DNA of 64,000 bases from JANPCX01 sp050916095 (GCA_050916095.1 CP050901.1:1984001-2048000), one strand, 5' to 3'; positions 41,243-50,904 are shown, counted from the first letter of the stretch. Numbers and translations are program-made. Notes: generated from the sequence alone by a model not told the origin.

Positions 41243-43297
41243 ATGAGAAACGGCCCCCTTATCAAGGTCATTGATACCGTCGCGGTGCCTCTGGCTGATG
41301 CACCTTGGCACCAACGGTATTGGATGCGTTTCGCTCGCGCGACCACATTCAGGCGTCAGCTCAGCATCTCAGTTGCGCTCGGTGCGTTGGTACTGGTCTT
41401 GTCTGTATCGGTGCTAACGAGCTGGTTGAGCGGTCATAACCTGCGCCGTGTGTTGATGGATCAGGGGGAGCGCATCACCGCGTCGCTGGCCTCCAACAGC
41501 GCCTTGGCGCTGGTGTACGCAGCACCAGACAATGCCGCCTACGCGGTGCGTTCAACCTTGTCTTTTCCCGACGTTATTGGTGTTGAAGTACGCAGTGCAG
41601 ACGGGCGTTTGCTTTCTGTCAAGCTACCAGTCAATGAGGCTGATCGTCTACAAAAGCCACCCATTTTTGCACCCGGAGAAGGGGCGCGCACCGAACGCGA
41701 GACAGGCCTTGATTGGTCATTCATCGCACCAGTGTGGACGAGTCCAGACAACAGCCCATTCGAGGTGCAAGAGCGTCCTCCCGAGTTGCTGGGCTATGTG
41801 CGCGTATTGCTCAGCAAAGCGACCCTGCATCGCACGCAGCGAGAACTTTTTCTGTGGAGTTTGGGTACTGCGATTCTTTTTGCGCTGGTTTTTTTCTTCG
41901 CGGTGCGCTCGCTGTCCCGACGCTTGATTGCGCCTTTGGCTGCGCTGTCTGCTGCCATGGAGCGTGCTGAGCGTGGCGAGCCGAACGCGTTCGCTCAAGT
42001 GACCGGCCCACGCGACATTGCTGCGATGGCACAGGCCTTCAATCGCATGATTGGCGTCTTGAATGAACGCGAGTCGGAGTTGGCCAACCACCGTGACCAT
42101 TTGGAAGAAGTCGTGCGTGAACGCACCAGCGAGTTACGCCTGGCCAAAGAAAAAGCTGAAGACGCCAGCAACGCCAAGTCGCAGTTTCTTGCCCGCATGA
42201 GTCACGAACTGCGTACACCGCTCAATGCCATCATGGGATATGCCCAACTGCTGAGCGTTGATCGAAACCTCACGCCGAAGCAAGAAACTGGGCTCGACAC
42301 CATTTACAAAGCAGGCGAGCATCTGCTCACCCTGATCGTGGACGTCCTGGACCTGGCACGCATTGAGGCGGGCAAAGCCGAGCTTTATACCCAGCCTATG
42401 TCGTTGCCAACTTGTTTGCACGAGGTGATGAATATTTTGAGCATTCATGCCCAAGATAAGGCCTTGGCCATGCAACTTGACATGGCCACCGATCTGCCCG
42501 ATTGCTTGGTGGCCGATGAAAAACGACTGCGTCAAGTCCTCATCAATCTGTTGGGTAACGCGATCAAGTTTACTGACCAGGGCTCAGTGGTGCTGGCAGT
42601 TCGCACCATCAGCTCACAAGATCGGGGCGTGGACTTGCGTTTTGAGGTTCGCGATACCGGTGTTGGTATTGAACCCCATCAAATGCAACGGTTGTTTGGC
42701 GTGTTCGAGCAAGGCGGTGAGGCCCGACATCGCGAAGAGGGTACCGGTCTAGGACTTGCCATCAGCAGGCAATTGGTGCGGCTGATGGGTGGAGACATCC
42801 ATGTACAAAGCACGTTGGGCTTGGGCAGTACCTTCTCGTTTGAATTGAGCTTGCCGCTGGGTGATGTGGTGCAGCGGGAGGGCTCCACCATGGCTGTTGG
42901 TCACGAGGGAGAACCACGCCAAGCGCTGGTGGTCGATGATATTCCCAGCAATTGTGAAATGTTGACAGGTATCTTGATGCGCCTGGGTTTCGTGGTTCAC
43001 TCTGTCGGAAATGGTCAAGAAGCGCTCCAGTACTTGGCTGTACACCCGTGCGATATTGTGTTGATGGATGTGATGATGCCGGTGATGGATGGCTTGGAAG
43101 CCACCCGCCACATTCGTTTGCAGCCGTCTTTGAGCCACCTTCGCGTGGTGGTGGCGTCAGCGAATGCGACGGCCAACGACCGTGCGCTCAGTCTGGCCGC
43201 CGGGGCCGACGACTTTTTGGCCAAACCCATTGATCCGACTGAATTGATTGCGGTGTTGGCCGAACAGTTGGGCTTACGTTGGATCATGTCGACCTGA
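41243..43297 (+). CDS. Hybrid sensor histidine kinase with receiver domain
   Basis: The 684-residue protein has a membrane span near residues 40-62, a periplasmic CHASE8-like sensor region, a second span (LGTAILFALVFFFAV), HAMP and a coiled-coil (LEEVVRERTSELRLAKEKAE). HisKA follows with His321 in FLARMSHELRTPLNAIM. The ATPase has NLLGNAIKFT, DTGVGI and GTGLGLAIS boxes. A C-terminal receiver has phospho-acceptor Asp609 in DIVLMDVMMPVMDG. No output regulator is adjacent, so the phosphorelay must end elsewhere. It lies 41 bases after the binding-protein gene and is probably co-transcribed. Confidence 0.93.
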   Translation: MRNGPLIKVIDTVAVPLADAPWHQRYWMRFARATTFRRQLSISVALGALVLVLSVSVLTSWLSGHNLRRVLMDQGERITASLASNSALALVYAAPDNAAYAVRSTLSFPDVIGVEVRSADGRLLSVKLPVNEADRLQKPPIFAPGEGARTERETGLDWSFIAPVWTSPDNSPFEVQERPPELLGYVRVLLSKATLHRTQRELFLWSLGTAILFALVFFFAVRSLSRRLIAPLAALSAAMERAERGEPNAFAQVTGPRDIAAMAQAFNRMIGVLNERESELANHRDHLEEVVRERTSELRLAKEKAEDASNAKSQFLARMSHELRTPLNAIMGYAQLLSVDRNLTPKQETGLDTIYKAGEHLLTLIVDVLDLARIEAGKAELYTQPMSLPTCLHEVMNILSIHAQDKALAMQLDMATDLPDCLVADEKRLRQVLINLLGNAIKFTDQGSVVLAVRTISSQDRGVDLRFEVRDTGVGIEPHQMQRLFGVFEQGGEARHREEGTGLGLAISRQLVRLMGGDIHVQSTLGLGSTFSFELSLPLGDVVQREGSTMAVGHEGEPRQALVVDDIPSNCEMLTGILMRLGFVVHSVGNGQEALQYLAVHPCDIVLMDVMMPVMDGLEATRHIRLQPSLSHLRVVVASANATANDRALSLAAGADDFLAKPIDPTELIAVLAEQLGLRWIMST

Positions 43298-43489
43298 GTA
43301 GGCTCTTTGATCTCCGCTTGTCCAACCATGTCAGTTGTCAATAAACATCAGAAGACAACCTATTTCAAGTAACAGACGCCAATTTGTCTGCGTAAATCTA
43401 CTTGAATGTCACGTCCAGTGGGGTTGTCGAGGTTGCACTCAAGCGGACCTGGACATAGGCTAAACAAAAACCATTCTAAAGAGACATGT

Positions 43490-44713
43490 ATGAAGTTACA
43501 CCCAGTTATCACTTGGTTTGCTGTCGGCGTTTTGTTGTCACCGATGGCAGTGTTTTCTCAAGCAGTGCCGCTTGCGCTCCAAGGTAAGCCGGTGCGAGTC
43601 GGATTGATCGCGCCTTTGACCGGAGGCTCGGCTGATTTTGGCAACAGCGTTCGTTTGGGAGCCGAGTTGGCTGTCAAGGAAATCAATGAATCCGGTGGCT
43701 TGTTGGGGCGTCCGCTGGAGTTGGTAATTCGTGATGACAAAGCCAATCCCGATGAAGGACGGAAAGTCTCCGAAGACCTGGTGCTTAAAGAAAAAGTGAA
43801 CTTCACCATCGGCTTTTGTAACACCGGGGTGGCCATGAAGTCCCTCGATGTGTTCCAGACCAACAAGCACCTGTTGATGGTGCCGTGCTCTCAGGGCACA
43901 GCGGTGACCACCAAGTACCCGCCAGCCGAGAGTTACATCTTTCGAGTAGCGCCGCCAGACAACATCAACGTACGCTTTCTGATCAACGAGATTGTTGACA
44001 GACGCAAGATCAAACGTGTGGCCATCTTTGCCGACACCACCGGTTATGGAGAGGGCGGTGTGAAGGACCTGACCGCCGAGTTGAGCAAATACAGCCTCAC
44101 TCCGGTAGTGGTGATTCGTTTTGCGCTGGGCGTCACGACACTCACCGACGAGATGCGTAAGGCGCGCGACGCAGGTGCCGAAGCCATCGTGGTCTACACT
44201 GTGGGCCCAGAGCAAGCGGTGGCAACGAAAAGTCGTGTTGAAGCGGGTTGGAAAGTGCCCTATTTCGCCCCTTGGCCCCTGTCGTTTCGAAGTGTTTTGG
44301 AGAAGGCGGGTGCCGACGTGCTTGAGGGAACCATGATGGCGCAAACTGTCATTCAAGACGCAGCGAATGAACGTCGCTCTTCATTCCTGCTTCGTTACTT
44401 CAAGTACTCCAAAGAAAAACGAATTGGCTCGCTGATGGCAGCAGCCCAAACCTATGACGCCGTGCACCTGATGTTGTTCGCCGCCTTTCAAACCAAGGGC
44501 ACAGTCAATGGCGACACGCTGAAGTACGCGTTGGAGAACAAAGAGCGTCCTTACCAGGGCGTGGTCACCACTTACACCACGCCCTTCAGCGCCAAAGACC
44601 ATGACGCCTTCACCGTGAACATGGTCTGGCTGGGCACCTGGCGACGCGGACAGGTGGAGTTTTTCTACGCGGACGACGCCAAACAATCCAGTTTCATTCG
44701 ACGCAAGGAATGA
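43490..44713 (+). CDS. Liv-type periplasmic substrate-binding protein
   Basis: A 407-residue family-6 binding protein (LivJ/LivK-like). A Sec signal (to about VFSQA) is followed by VRVGLIAPLTGGSADFGNSV, GAELAVKEINESGGLLGRPL and LVIRDDKANPDEGRKVSEDL, the typical first lobe. AAAGAGAC precedes the ATG at 43490; the frame open from 43406 lacks a signal. It is separated from the livHMGF genes by 10 kb. It might serve them, or the neighbouring receptor/kinase module; neither is proven. The 192 bases before it contain no other gene. Confidence 0.9.
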   Translation: MKLHPVITWFAVGVLLSPMAVFSQAVPLALQGKPVRVGLIAPLTGGSADFGNSVRLGAELAVKEINESGGLLGRPLELVIRDDKANPDEGRKVSEDLVLKEKVNFTIGFCNTGVAMKSLDVFQTNKHLLMVPCSQGTAVTTKYPPAESYIFRVAPPDNINVRFLINEIVDRRKIKRVAIFADTTGYGEGGVKDLTAELSKYSLTPVVVIRFALGVTTLTDEMRKARDAGAEAIVVYTVGPEQAVATKSRVEAGWKVPYFAPWPLSFRSVLEKAGADVLEGTMMAQTVIQDAANERRSSFLLRYFKYSKEKRIGSLMAAAQTYDAVHLMLFAAFQTKGTVNGDTLKYALENKERPYQGVVTTYTTPFSAKDHDAFTVNMVWLGTWRRGQVEFFYADDAKQSSFIRRKE

Positions 44714-44757
44714 GTTTAGGCAAGGTCCACGGTTCCTGGTGTGACGCAGCGCGCCTG

Positions 44758-45816
44758 TCAGGCAGAAACGGGCGCGGCGTCCGCAGCGGTTGTGAACGAG
44801 TCAGCGAAAAACTCTGACGCGGGCAGTCCGCAGCGCTCTACCAAGTCCTGCTTGGCCGCATCCACCATCACTGGCGCACCGCAGGCGTAAACCTGATGTA
44901 AAGACAGCTCAGGCCAGTCCTGCATCACCGCTTGGTGCACGAAGCCTGTCCGCCCTGACCAATCATCGCTTGCTTTCGGTTCGGACAACACGGGCACATA
45001 GGTCAAATTCGGCATCTGTGACGCCGCGTTCAAGGCCCACTCGTGCAAATACAGGTCGGCTTTGCTGCGGCAGCCCCAATAGAGCACGGCAGGCCGCTGA
45101 ATGTTGTGGTGCTGCATGTGTTCAATCAAGGCCTTGATCGGCGCAAAGCCGGTTCCAGAGGCCAACAACACCATGGGTTTGTTGCTGTCTTCTCGCAAAT
45201 AGAAACTGCCAAAAGGGCCTTCAATGCGAAGGATGTCTTTTTCTTTCAGCGTGCTGAATACCGCGTCAGTGAATTTGCCACCGGGCATGTGGCGGATGTG
45301 CAATTCAATGCCCGGTTGTCCTGTGCCCAACACCTCGGCCTGCCGATGCGGCGCATTGGCCATGGAGTAGCTGCGTTTGGCACCGTCACGGAGCAACACA
45401 TCAATGTACTGGCCTGCCTTGTAAACGAAAGCTTCGGTTGCTGGCATCTGCAAGCGCAACACTGCGACATCGGCGGTGGGCTTGTCCAAGCTGCCCACTC
45501 GCGCAGGCATTTTTCGGGGGGCGACCTCGCCGGCACCCACCACGGTGCGGGCTTCCAGGGTCACGTCGGTTTGTGCCGCGGCACGGCAGGTCAAGGTCCA
45601 GCCTGCGTCTTCTTCCTCCGCACTCAAGGCTTTGGTCTGGTGCGCACCGTGGATCACCCGGCCTTCGAGCAGTTTGCTTTTGCACGATCCACAAGCGCCA
45701 TCTTTACAGCCATAAGGCAGGCCCACGCCCTGGCGTATAGCCGCCAGCAAAATGGCTTCGTCGCGTTCGACGGTGAACTGGCGACCACTGGGGGAGAGGG
45801 TGACGGTGAAGGTCAT
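44758..45816 (-). CDS. CDP-6-deoxy-delta-3,4-glucoseen-reductase-like 2Fe-2S flavoprotein
   Basis: NAD(P)H-dependent electron-transfer protein of 352 residues. It has an N-terminal plant-type ferredoxin domain (LPYGCKDGACGSCKSKLLEG, with a fourth Cys in TLTCRA), an FAD domain (KRSYSMANAPH) and an NAD domain (VLLASGTGFAPIKALIEHM, YACGAPVM). This layout is shared with oxygenase reductases and the CDP-glucoseen reductase family. It is divergent from the SDR gene by 113 bases. It could pass electrons to the P450 7 kb away, but that is speculation. ATG at 45816 gives the normal domain start. Confidence 0.9.
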   Translation of the reverse strand: MTFTVTLSPSGRQFTVERDEAILLAAIRQGVGLPYGCKDGACGSCKSKLLEGRVIHGAHQTKALSAEEEDAGWTLTCRAAAQTDVTLEARTVVGAGEVAPRKMPARVGSLDKPTADVAVLRLQMPATEAFVYKAGQYIDVLLRDGAKRSYSMANAPHRQAEVLGTGQPGIELHIRHMPGGKFTDAVFSTLKEKDILRIEGPFGSFYLREDSNKPMVLLASGTGFAPIKALIEHMQHHNIQRPAVLYWGCRSKADLYLHEWALNAASQMPNLTYVPVLSEPKASDDWSGRTGFVHQAVMQDWPELSLHQVYACGAPVMVDAAKQDLVERCGLPASEFFADSFTTAADAAPVSA

Positions 45817-45929
45817 GGTTTGCAGGGTTTGTCTCGGGGACAGTCTTTTCTGAACGGATCGGGATTTTCCCGCACTTTCACCCAACGTCGCTGTCGCAGT
45901 GAGGAAGCGTGGGGTTATTCTGCCGACCG

Positions 45930-46826
45930 ATGTCGCCTGCACGCACGCGCCCCTCCTCCAGAACCTTGCTCATCGTCGGCTGCGGTGACGTCGGCATGCG
46001 TGTGGTCAAGTTGCTCAACCGTGAAGTGCGTGTGCTGGCCTTGACATCCAGCCCCGAGCGCTGCGAGATGCTGCGGGCAGCGGGTGTTGTCCCGCTGCTG
46101 GGCAATTTGGACGCCCCCCACAGCTTGGCTCGGCTGGCCGGTTTGGCCGACGCTGTGTTGCATCTGGCTCCACCCCCCAATGCGGGCACGCATGACACCC
46201 GCACCACCAATTTGCTCGCCGCGTTGGCGCGCCGTCCCGCGCGGCTGCAGCATCTGGTTTATGGCAGCACCACAGGCGTCTACGGCCACTGCCATGGCGA
46301 ACGTTTTGATGAAGCACGCACCGTGAATCCACAAACACCGCGCGCCGTGAGGCGGGTGGATGCCGAGCAACAAATCCGCTGGTTTGGCCGCAAACATGGC
46401 GTGGTCACCACCGTGCTGCGCATTCCCGGAATTTATGCCACGGACCGTGTGGGCGGCCATCCGCGTGAACGTTTGGAGCGCGGCACACCAGTCCTGCAAG
46501 CGCAAGACGACGTCTACACCAACCACATCCACGCCGATGACCTGGCCCGCGCCTGCATTGCAGCACTTTTCCGTGGCCGCGCCCAGCGTGCGGTGCATGT
46601 TTGCGACGACACCGAGCTCACCATGGGCGACTATTTCGACTTGGCTGCCGACATGGTTGGGCTGCCTCGCCCAAACCGAATCTCCAGGGAGCAAGCGCAG
46701 TCGCAACTCTCGCCCATGATGCTGAGCTTCATGGGGGAATCGAGACGCCTGCGCAATGACAGGCTCAAAAACGAGCTGCGCCTGCGCTTGCGCTACCCGA
46801 CGGTGTGCGACGGGCTGGTCGTGTGA
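45930..46826 (+). CDS. NAD(P)-dependent epimerase/SDR-family protein
   Basis: The 298-residue product has an N-terminal Rossmann motif TLLIVGCGDVGMRVVKLL, an AVLHLAPPPNAG strand and HLVYGSTTGVYGHCHGE with Ser and Tyr of the extended SDR kind, then YTNHIHADDLARACIAALF. It resembles YeeZ-type uncharacterised nucleotide-sugar-epimerase-like proteins. ATG at 45930 chosen over GTG at 45909. It converges with the rhomboid gene, 4 bases apart. Substrate not known. Confidence 0.85.
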   Translation: MSPARTRPSSRTLLIVGCGDVGMRVVKLLNREVRVLALTSSPERCEMLRAAGVVPLLGNLDAPHSLARLAGLADAVLHLAPPPNAGTHDTRTTNLLAALARRPARLQHLVYGSTTGVYGHCHGERFDEARTVNPQTPRAVRRVDAEQQIRWFGRKHGVVTTVLRIPGIYATDRVGGHPRERLERGTPVLQAQDDVYTNHIHADDLARACIAALFRGRAQRAVHVCDDTELTMGDYFDLAADMVGLPRPNRISREQAQSQLSPMMLSFMGESRRLRNDRLKNELRLRLRYPTVCDGLVV

Positions 46827-46830
46827 TGGC

Positions 46831-47523
46831 TTACCGGCGTTTGCCGAATGGCGGCTGACCACGCCAGTAACGGATCATCAAATAGCCACCCAACATGCCG
46901 CCCAAGTGTGCGAAGTGGGCGATGCCAGTCTGTAAAAACATGCCAAACAAGAGTTCAACGGTACCAAATATAGTGACCATGATCTTTGCTGGAATTGGTA
47001 TCGGTGGTATCGGGATAGCGGCTCTGTTGGTGAGAAGCAGTATGTAGATCAACATGCCGATCATTCCTAGCAATGGAAATGGCGTCATCAACAAGAACAT
47101 CGGTAGAACGCCAACCAGATCGAACTGCCTGCGCGGGAACGAAAGTGCATAGGCGAGCAGCAACCCATACAACCCACCCGACGCACCCACCGTGTAGCTG
47201 TTTGACCCGGTCAATAGAGCCATTAACAACTGCGCCAACGCTGCCGCCAATACGCTGGCCCCGTAAAACTGCATGAAACGTTTCGGTCCCCACAAACGTT
47301 CCAGCTCAGATCCAAACATCCACAGGCCGAGCATATTGAAAAAGAGGTGGCCGATGCCGCCATGTAAGAAGGAATAGCTCAGCACCTGCCAAGGCAGAAA
47401 ACCATCACCGAGCGGCCACAGTGCAAAAAACCGTACCAGCAGGCCGCCCACAAAAAACTGTAAACAGAAAAATCCCACGTTGAGCAACAGCAGAGCTTGA
47501 GTGATGGGGGGCATTGGTGGCAT
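46831..47523 (-). CDS. Rhomboid-family intramembrane serine protease
   Basis: About six membrane segments in 230 residues. The catalytic Ser is in VGASGGLYGLLLAY (GxSG), the catalytic His in IAHFAHLGGMLGGYLMIRYW, and FFNMLGLWMFGSELERLWGP is the loop-1 region. Rhomboids cut substrate helices inside the membrane. The start is set at the ATG at 47523; TTG at 47541 and ATG at 47514 are alternatives. The substrate is unknown. Confidence 0.9.
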   Translation of the reverse strand: MPPMPPITQALLLLNVGFFCLQFFVGGLLVRFFALWPLGDGFLPWQVLSYSFLHGGIGHLFFNMLGLWMFGSELERLWGPKRFMQFYGASVLAAALAQLLMALLTGSNSYTVGASGGLYGLLLAYALSFPRRQFDLVGVLPMFLLMTPFPLLGMIGMLIYILLLTNRAAIPIPPIPIPAKIMVTIFGTVELLFGMFLQTGIAHFAHLGGMLGGYLMIRYWRGQPPFGKRR

Positions 47524-48033
47524 TTGTAGGAGTCCAAACAAGAGGGCAGGGAAGTGGCACCATTTTCAATGTTGTTGCGATGTCCTTGGAATTATTCAGC
47601 TTGGCGAGGAATTGAGAACGCATCCGGTCGGCCAGGCACTGTCGCATGGGCACGTAGCGCTCGGTACAAACTGGATTTGGCCTCGAAGCCTTCAAAGCAA
47701 GCATTCATGCGGTGTTGCGGGGAATAGGGAAGCGGCCTGGTGAAATATGCTACGCCGACAACGCGCAAGCAACCGATCCATTGTGGCCTCAACGCCTGCG
47801 CTCAGAGGGCTACCCTGGGCTTGTCGGTGCTGCCAAACTGTCCTCGGTTTTCGCACGTTTGGCTTCGCCGCGCTTCGAAGACGCTTCGACGCCTTCTGCT
47901 GCGCACACTCATAGGGCGCGACTTGCCATAGCTTCAGGGGGCCCGCTACCGTTGGCTGCCTTGGAAATCCAACTCGGCCTGCAGTCGATTCTGTTTGGTT
48001 TTCCCTTTGTCTTGTTGCGCGCGGCAAAGCTGG
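47524..48033. other. 510-base stretch without a supported gene
   Basis: Between the rhomboid and mtfA genes no frame on either strand has a convincing start, ribosome-binding site or family motif. A 111-codon minus-strand frame (47692-48027) rich in Arg and Gln is open but unidentified. It could be decayed coding sequence. There is no terminator-grade hairpin with a T-run that I could find. Confidence 0.5.
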
Positions 48034-48801
48034 TTAACCCTCGTGTTTCGAGTTGCCTGAACCCGTGCGGCTGCGCTGAGCGGGGTCTTGGCGAAAGTAG
48101 CCACCCAGTGATTCGTACAGTCTTGGATGGGCCTGGTACATGGCCTCTCCCGCAACGAAGAACGTTTCGCAGCAGACGGCAAAAAACTCTTCAAGAGATT
48201 CGCTGCCATACGGGTCGATCAGGGTGTCCGCGCCCGCTTCGACTTGTTGGCAAAAAATCTCATAGGCAGTAGAGAAATCCGGCAATCGTTGAGACAAACC
48301 TTCGCGCATGTCCAGCACATGGGCGAACTCATGAATGACGACGTTGTAGGGTGATTCTTGGTCTTGTTCCGCGTCGAGCAGGGCCTGCCAAGTGAGCATC
48401 ATGGGGCCACCCTCCATCGCCTCACCGGCGAGTTCGTCCAGGTAATGATGAACGACGCCCGCCTCGTCTTGAAATTCGCGGTGCACTGTCACATCAGCAG
48501 CATGCATCACGATACCAACGAAACCGTCGTACCCGGACAAACCCAAGTGCAGGACGGGCAAACAGGCCTGTGCTGCCACGGCGACGGCCATCTCATCGGT
48601 CACAACAAATCCCTGCGCCCCGTGAAACTCTTTGCTGGCCAGGAACAGGCTGGACAGTTTGCGTAGCTGCTGATGGTCACTCGGTGCCAAGTGGCGTAAG
48701 AAGGGATAGCGCAGCACGGTGCCGGTCCACAGCAACTCGTCAATGGCGTAACGCTTGAGCAATTGCTGCTCGCGCCACGCTTTCCAGCGCTGCAACAGCA
48801 T
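48034..48801 (-). CDS. mtfA: MtfA-like zinc-dependent peptidase (M90 family)
   Basis: The 255-residue product has the zinc motif YNVVIHEFAHVLDMREG and the downstream Glu region GSESLEEFFAVCCETFF, as in MtfA. In enterobacteria MtfA binds the glucose repressor Mlc/DgsA; whether that role applies here is unknown. A TTG at 48810 overlaps the lpxH stop (TTGA) and is an alternative start adding three residues. It is the last gene of the TPR-ppiA-ppiB-lpxH-mtfA set on the minus strand. Confidence 0.9.
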   Translation of the reverse strand: MLLQRWKAWREQQLLKRYAIDELLWTGTVLRYPFLRHLAPSDHQQLRKLSSLFLASKEFHGAQGFVVTDEMAVAVAAQACLPVLHLGLSGYDGFVGIVMHAADVTVHREFQDEAGVVHHYLDELAGEAMEGGPMMLTWQALLDAEQDQESPYNVVIHEFAHVLDMREGLSQRLPDFSTAYEIFCQQVEAGADTLIDPYGSESLEEFFAVCCETFFVAGEAMYQAHPRLYESLGGYFRQDPAQRSRTGSGNSKHEG

Positions 48802-48806
48802 GTTGG

Positions 48807-49634
48807 TCAACGTCGTGTGGGATGGGTTGCAGCGCCGGCCAAGGACAGAGGCAGCAGGGCTTTTTCCAAGCTCAGGCGGTTGATTCCGCGTGCGGTCAGC
48901 CGCAGCACCTCGGCTCGCGGTGCTGAGAGAGCTGGGTGAGCTTGACTTGCTCCGTGCGGTCCATCCAAATCCCAGTCGCTGAGCACATGACGAACATACC
49001 CAGGAGCCACGGGTTCGCTGCCTGGTTGATGGGTGTGTCCGTGAATCAGCGTAGGGGTGCCGGCGCCATGCATCCAGGACACAGCGGTGGTTGTGTCAAC
49101 GTCACCCATCGTCTCCATGGTGGCATCTGCGTGCCGCCGCATGCTCTCCGCGCGCATGGCCTTGGCGATCTCTTGGCGCTTGGCAAGGGTTTGGCTTAAA
49201 AAAACTTGCTGCCATGACGCCGACCTGACTTCTGCCCGAAACGCTTGGTAGGGCAGATCCGACAAACAAAGTATGTCGCCATGACAAAGCATCAAACGCT
49301 GGCCAAAGGCCAGCAGCACCGATGGGTCAGCCAAGGCCATCACGCCGCAGTCGTTCAGGAAACTGCTGCCGACGAGAAAGTCGCGGTTGCCCGCCATGAA
49401 AGCGACCGTGATTCGGGACGCAGCCTGCGCCAGTGCCTCCGTGCATTGGGCTTCGAAGCCGTGGTGCCGAGAATCGTCTCCCACCCAGGCATCGAACAAG
49501 TCGCCCAAGATGAATACGGCGTCGGCCGGGGTCTGCAGCAGGTGTTTTGAGAATGCGGCGAAGGCCAGCGGTGTGTCGCTGGCCAGGTGAAGGTCGCTGA
49601 TGAAATCGATTGCTTGCCAAGACGGCTGCGCCAT
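48807..49634 (-). CDS. lpxH: UDP-2,3-diacylglucosamine diphosphatase
   Basis: Fourth step of lipid A synthesis: hydrolysis of UDP-2,3-diacylglucosamine to lipid X and UMP at the membrane surface. The 275-residue product has the metallophosphoesterase motifs DFISDLHL, LGDLFDAWVGDD, MAGNRDFLVG, LCHGD and LIHGHTHQPG. ATG at 49634 gives the usual start just before DFISDLHL; a GTG at 49685 would add 17 residues. The gene follows ppiB by 52 bases, the order expected in Burkholderiales. Confidence 0.94.
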   Translation of the reverse strand: MAQPSWQAIDFISDLHLASDTPLAFAAFSKHLLQTPADAVFILGDLFDAWVGDDSRHHGFEAQCTEALAQAASRITVAFMAGNRDFLVGSSFLNDCGVMALADPSVLLAFGQRLMLCHGDILCLSDLPYQAFRAEVRSASWQQVFLSQTLAKRQEIAKAMRAESMRRHADATMETMGDVDTTTAVSWMHGAGTPTLIHGHTHQPGSEPVAPGYVRHVLSDWDLDGPHGASQAHPALSAPRAEVLRLTARGINRLSLEKALLPLSLAGAATHPTRR

Positions 49635-49686
49635 CACCTCACAAAAACGAGGCAAGGGTGGAGGGCGCGAACCAGCATTCACCAAA

Positions 49687-50187
49687 TCAAACCAAGGTAG
49701 CCTTCTCGATCACCACATCTTCCAGTGGCACGTCGTCGTGAAAGCCCTTACGGCCGGTTTTCACGCGCTCAATGGCGTCCACCACGGCCGTGCCGTCAAC
49801 CACTTTTCCGAACACGGCATAACCCCAACCGGACGCGCTTTCCGACTTGAAGTTTAGAAACTCGTTGTCGGTGGCATTGATGAAAAACTGCGCGGTCGCC
49901 GAATGCGGATCCGAGGTGCGTGCCATGGCCAGGGTATAGCGATTGTTTTTGAGCCCGTTGTTCGCTTCATTGCGGATTTGCGCCTCGGTCGGTTTTTGTT
50001 TCATGGTGGCGTCAAAGCCACCGCCTTGAATCATGAAACCTTTGATCACGCGATGGAACACCGTGCCGTCATAGTGCCCTTTGGCCACATAGGCTAAAAA
50101 ATTCCGAACGGACTCGGGTGCTTTTTCTTCGTCCAATTCAATGCGAATGACGCCGTGGTTGGTTTTCAGGTCAACTTGTTGGGCCAT
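49687..50187 (-). CDS. ppiB: Cytoplasmic peptidyl-prolyl cis-trans isomerase (cyclophilin)
   Basis: Single-domain cyclophilin of 166 residues with no signal peptide. Active-site features are FHRVIKGFMIQGGGF (Arg, Phe, Gln), MARTSDPHSATAQFFI and YAVFGKVVDG. GGAG lies 8 bases before the ATG at 50187. An ATG at 50193 overlaps the ppiA stop as ATGA but has its ribosome-binding site too close. It is a cytoplasmic partner to the periplasmic paralogue next to it. Confidence 0.95.
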   Translation of the reverse strand: MAQQVDLKTNHGVIRIELDEEKAPESVRNFLAYVAKGHYDGTVFHRVIKGFMIQGGGFDATMKQKPTEAQIRNEANNGLKNNRYTLAMARTSDPHSATAQFFINATDNEFLNFKSESASGWGYAVFGKVVDGTAVVDAIERVKTGRKGFHDDVPLEDVVIEKATLV

Positions 50188-50189
50188 GT

Positions 50190-50801
50190 TCATTTCTCCA
50201 AAGTGGCAGTTTTGATGAGGATCGGTGTGGTGGGCATGTTGGGCATAGGGGAGCCTGTGTTGCCGTTGGTTTGAACGGCGCGGATTTTGTCCACCACGTC
50301 CATGCCAGAGACCACCTTGCCAAACACGGCGTAGCCATTGGGTACTGGACCTTCTTGTCCGTTCAAAAAGTCGTTGTTCTTGACGTTGATGAAGAACTGC
50401 GAAGTTGCAGAATCAGGTACGTTGGTTCTGGCCATGGCCACGGTGCCGCGGTCATTTTTCAAGCCGTTGCGGCTCTCCAGCGGAATGGGTGGCTGGGTAG
50501 GTTTTTGCTGCACGTTGGCATCAAAGCCACCCCCCTGAATCATGAAGTTGTCAATCACACGATGAAAGATGGTGCCGTTGTAGTGGCCGGCTTTGACGTA
50601 GGCGAGGAAGTTCTCGACGGACTTGGGGGCTTTGGCTGGGTCCAACTCAATCACGATGTCGCCCTGAGTTGTGACGAGCTTGACCCGAGGTGCGTCAACC
50701 TTGGCGGCTGGTGACGCACCGGCTGTGGTGATGACGAGTAAAGAGGTGGCCGCTACGGCAGACAGCAGCATGCGATGAAGGTTGCCGAAAATTTGCTTCA
50801 T
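50190..50801 (-). CDS. ppiA: Periplasmic peptidyl-prolyl cis-trans isomerase (cyclophilin)
   Basis: The 203-residue cyclophilin has an N-terminal Sec signal (MLLSAVAATSLLVITTAGAS). The catalytic core is FHRVIDNFMIQGGGFDANVQ, MARTNVPDSATSQFFI and YAVFGKVVSGMDVVDKI. The ATG at 50801 is the one that places the signal at the N-terminus. It is a tandem paralogue of ppiB downstream, so an old duplication with differing cell location. It lies 103 bases after the TPR gene. Confidence 0.94.
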   Translation of the reverse strand: MKQIFGNLHRMLLSAVAATSLLVITTAGASPAAKVDAPRVKLVTTQGDIVIELDPAKAPKSVENFLAYVKAGHYNGTIFHRVIDNFMIQGGGFDANVQQKPTQPPIPLESRNGLKNDRGTVAMARTNVPDSATSQFFINVKNNDFLNGQEGPVPNGYAVFGKVVSGMDVVDKIRAVQTNGNTGSPMPNMPTTPILIKTATLEK

Positions 50802-50904
50802 GGTGGTTGTGGTTGTTTCGGGAAGAAAAAAACTAAGGTGCCCGATAGAGGGTGAGGTAAGCGTAGCCCTGAGGAGTGCAGGGCAAGAGATTGTCAAGCA
50901 TTCT

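Noticed and set aside
47692..48027. 111-codon minus-strand frame between rhomboid and mtfA genes
   Set aside because: No start context or motif; left as part of an unannotated gap.
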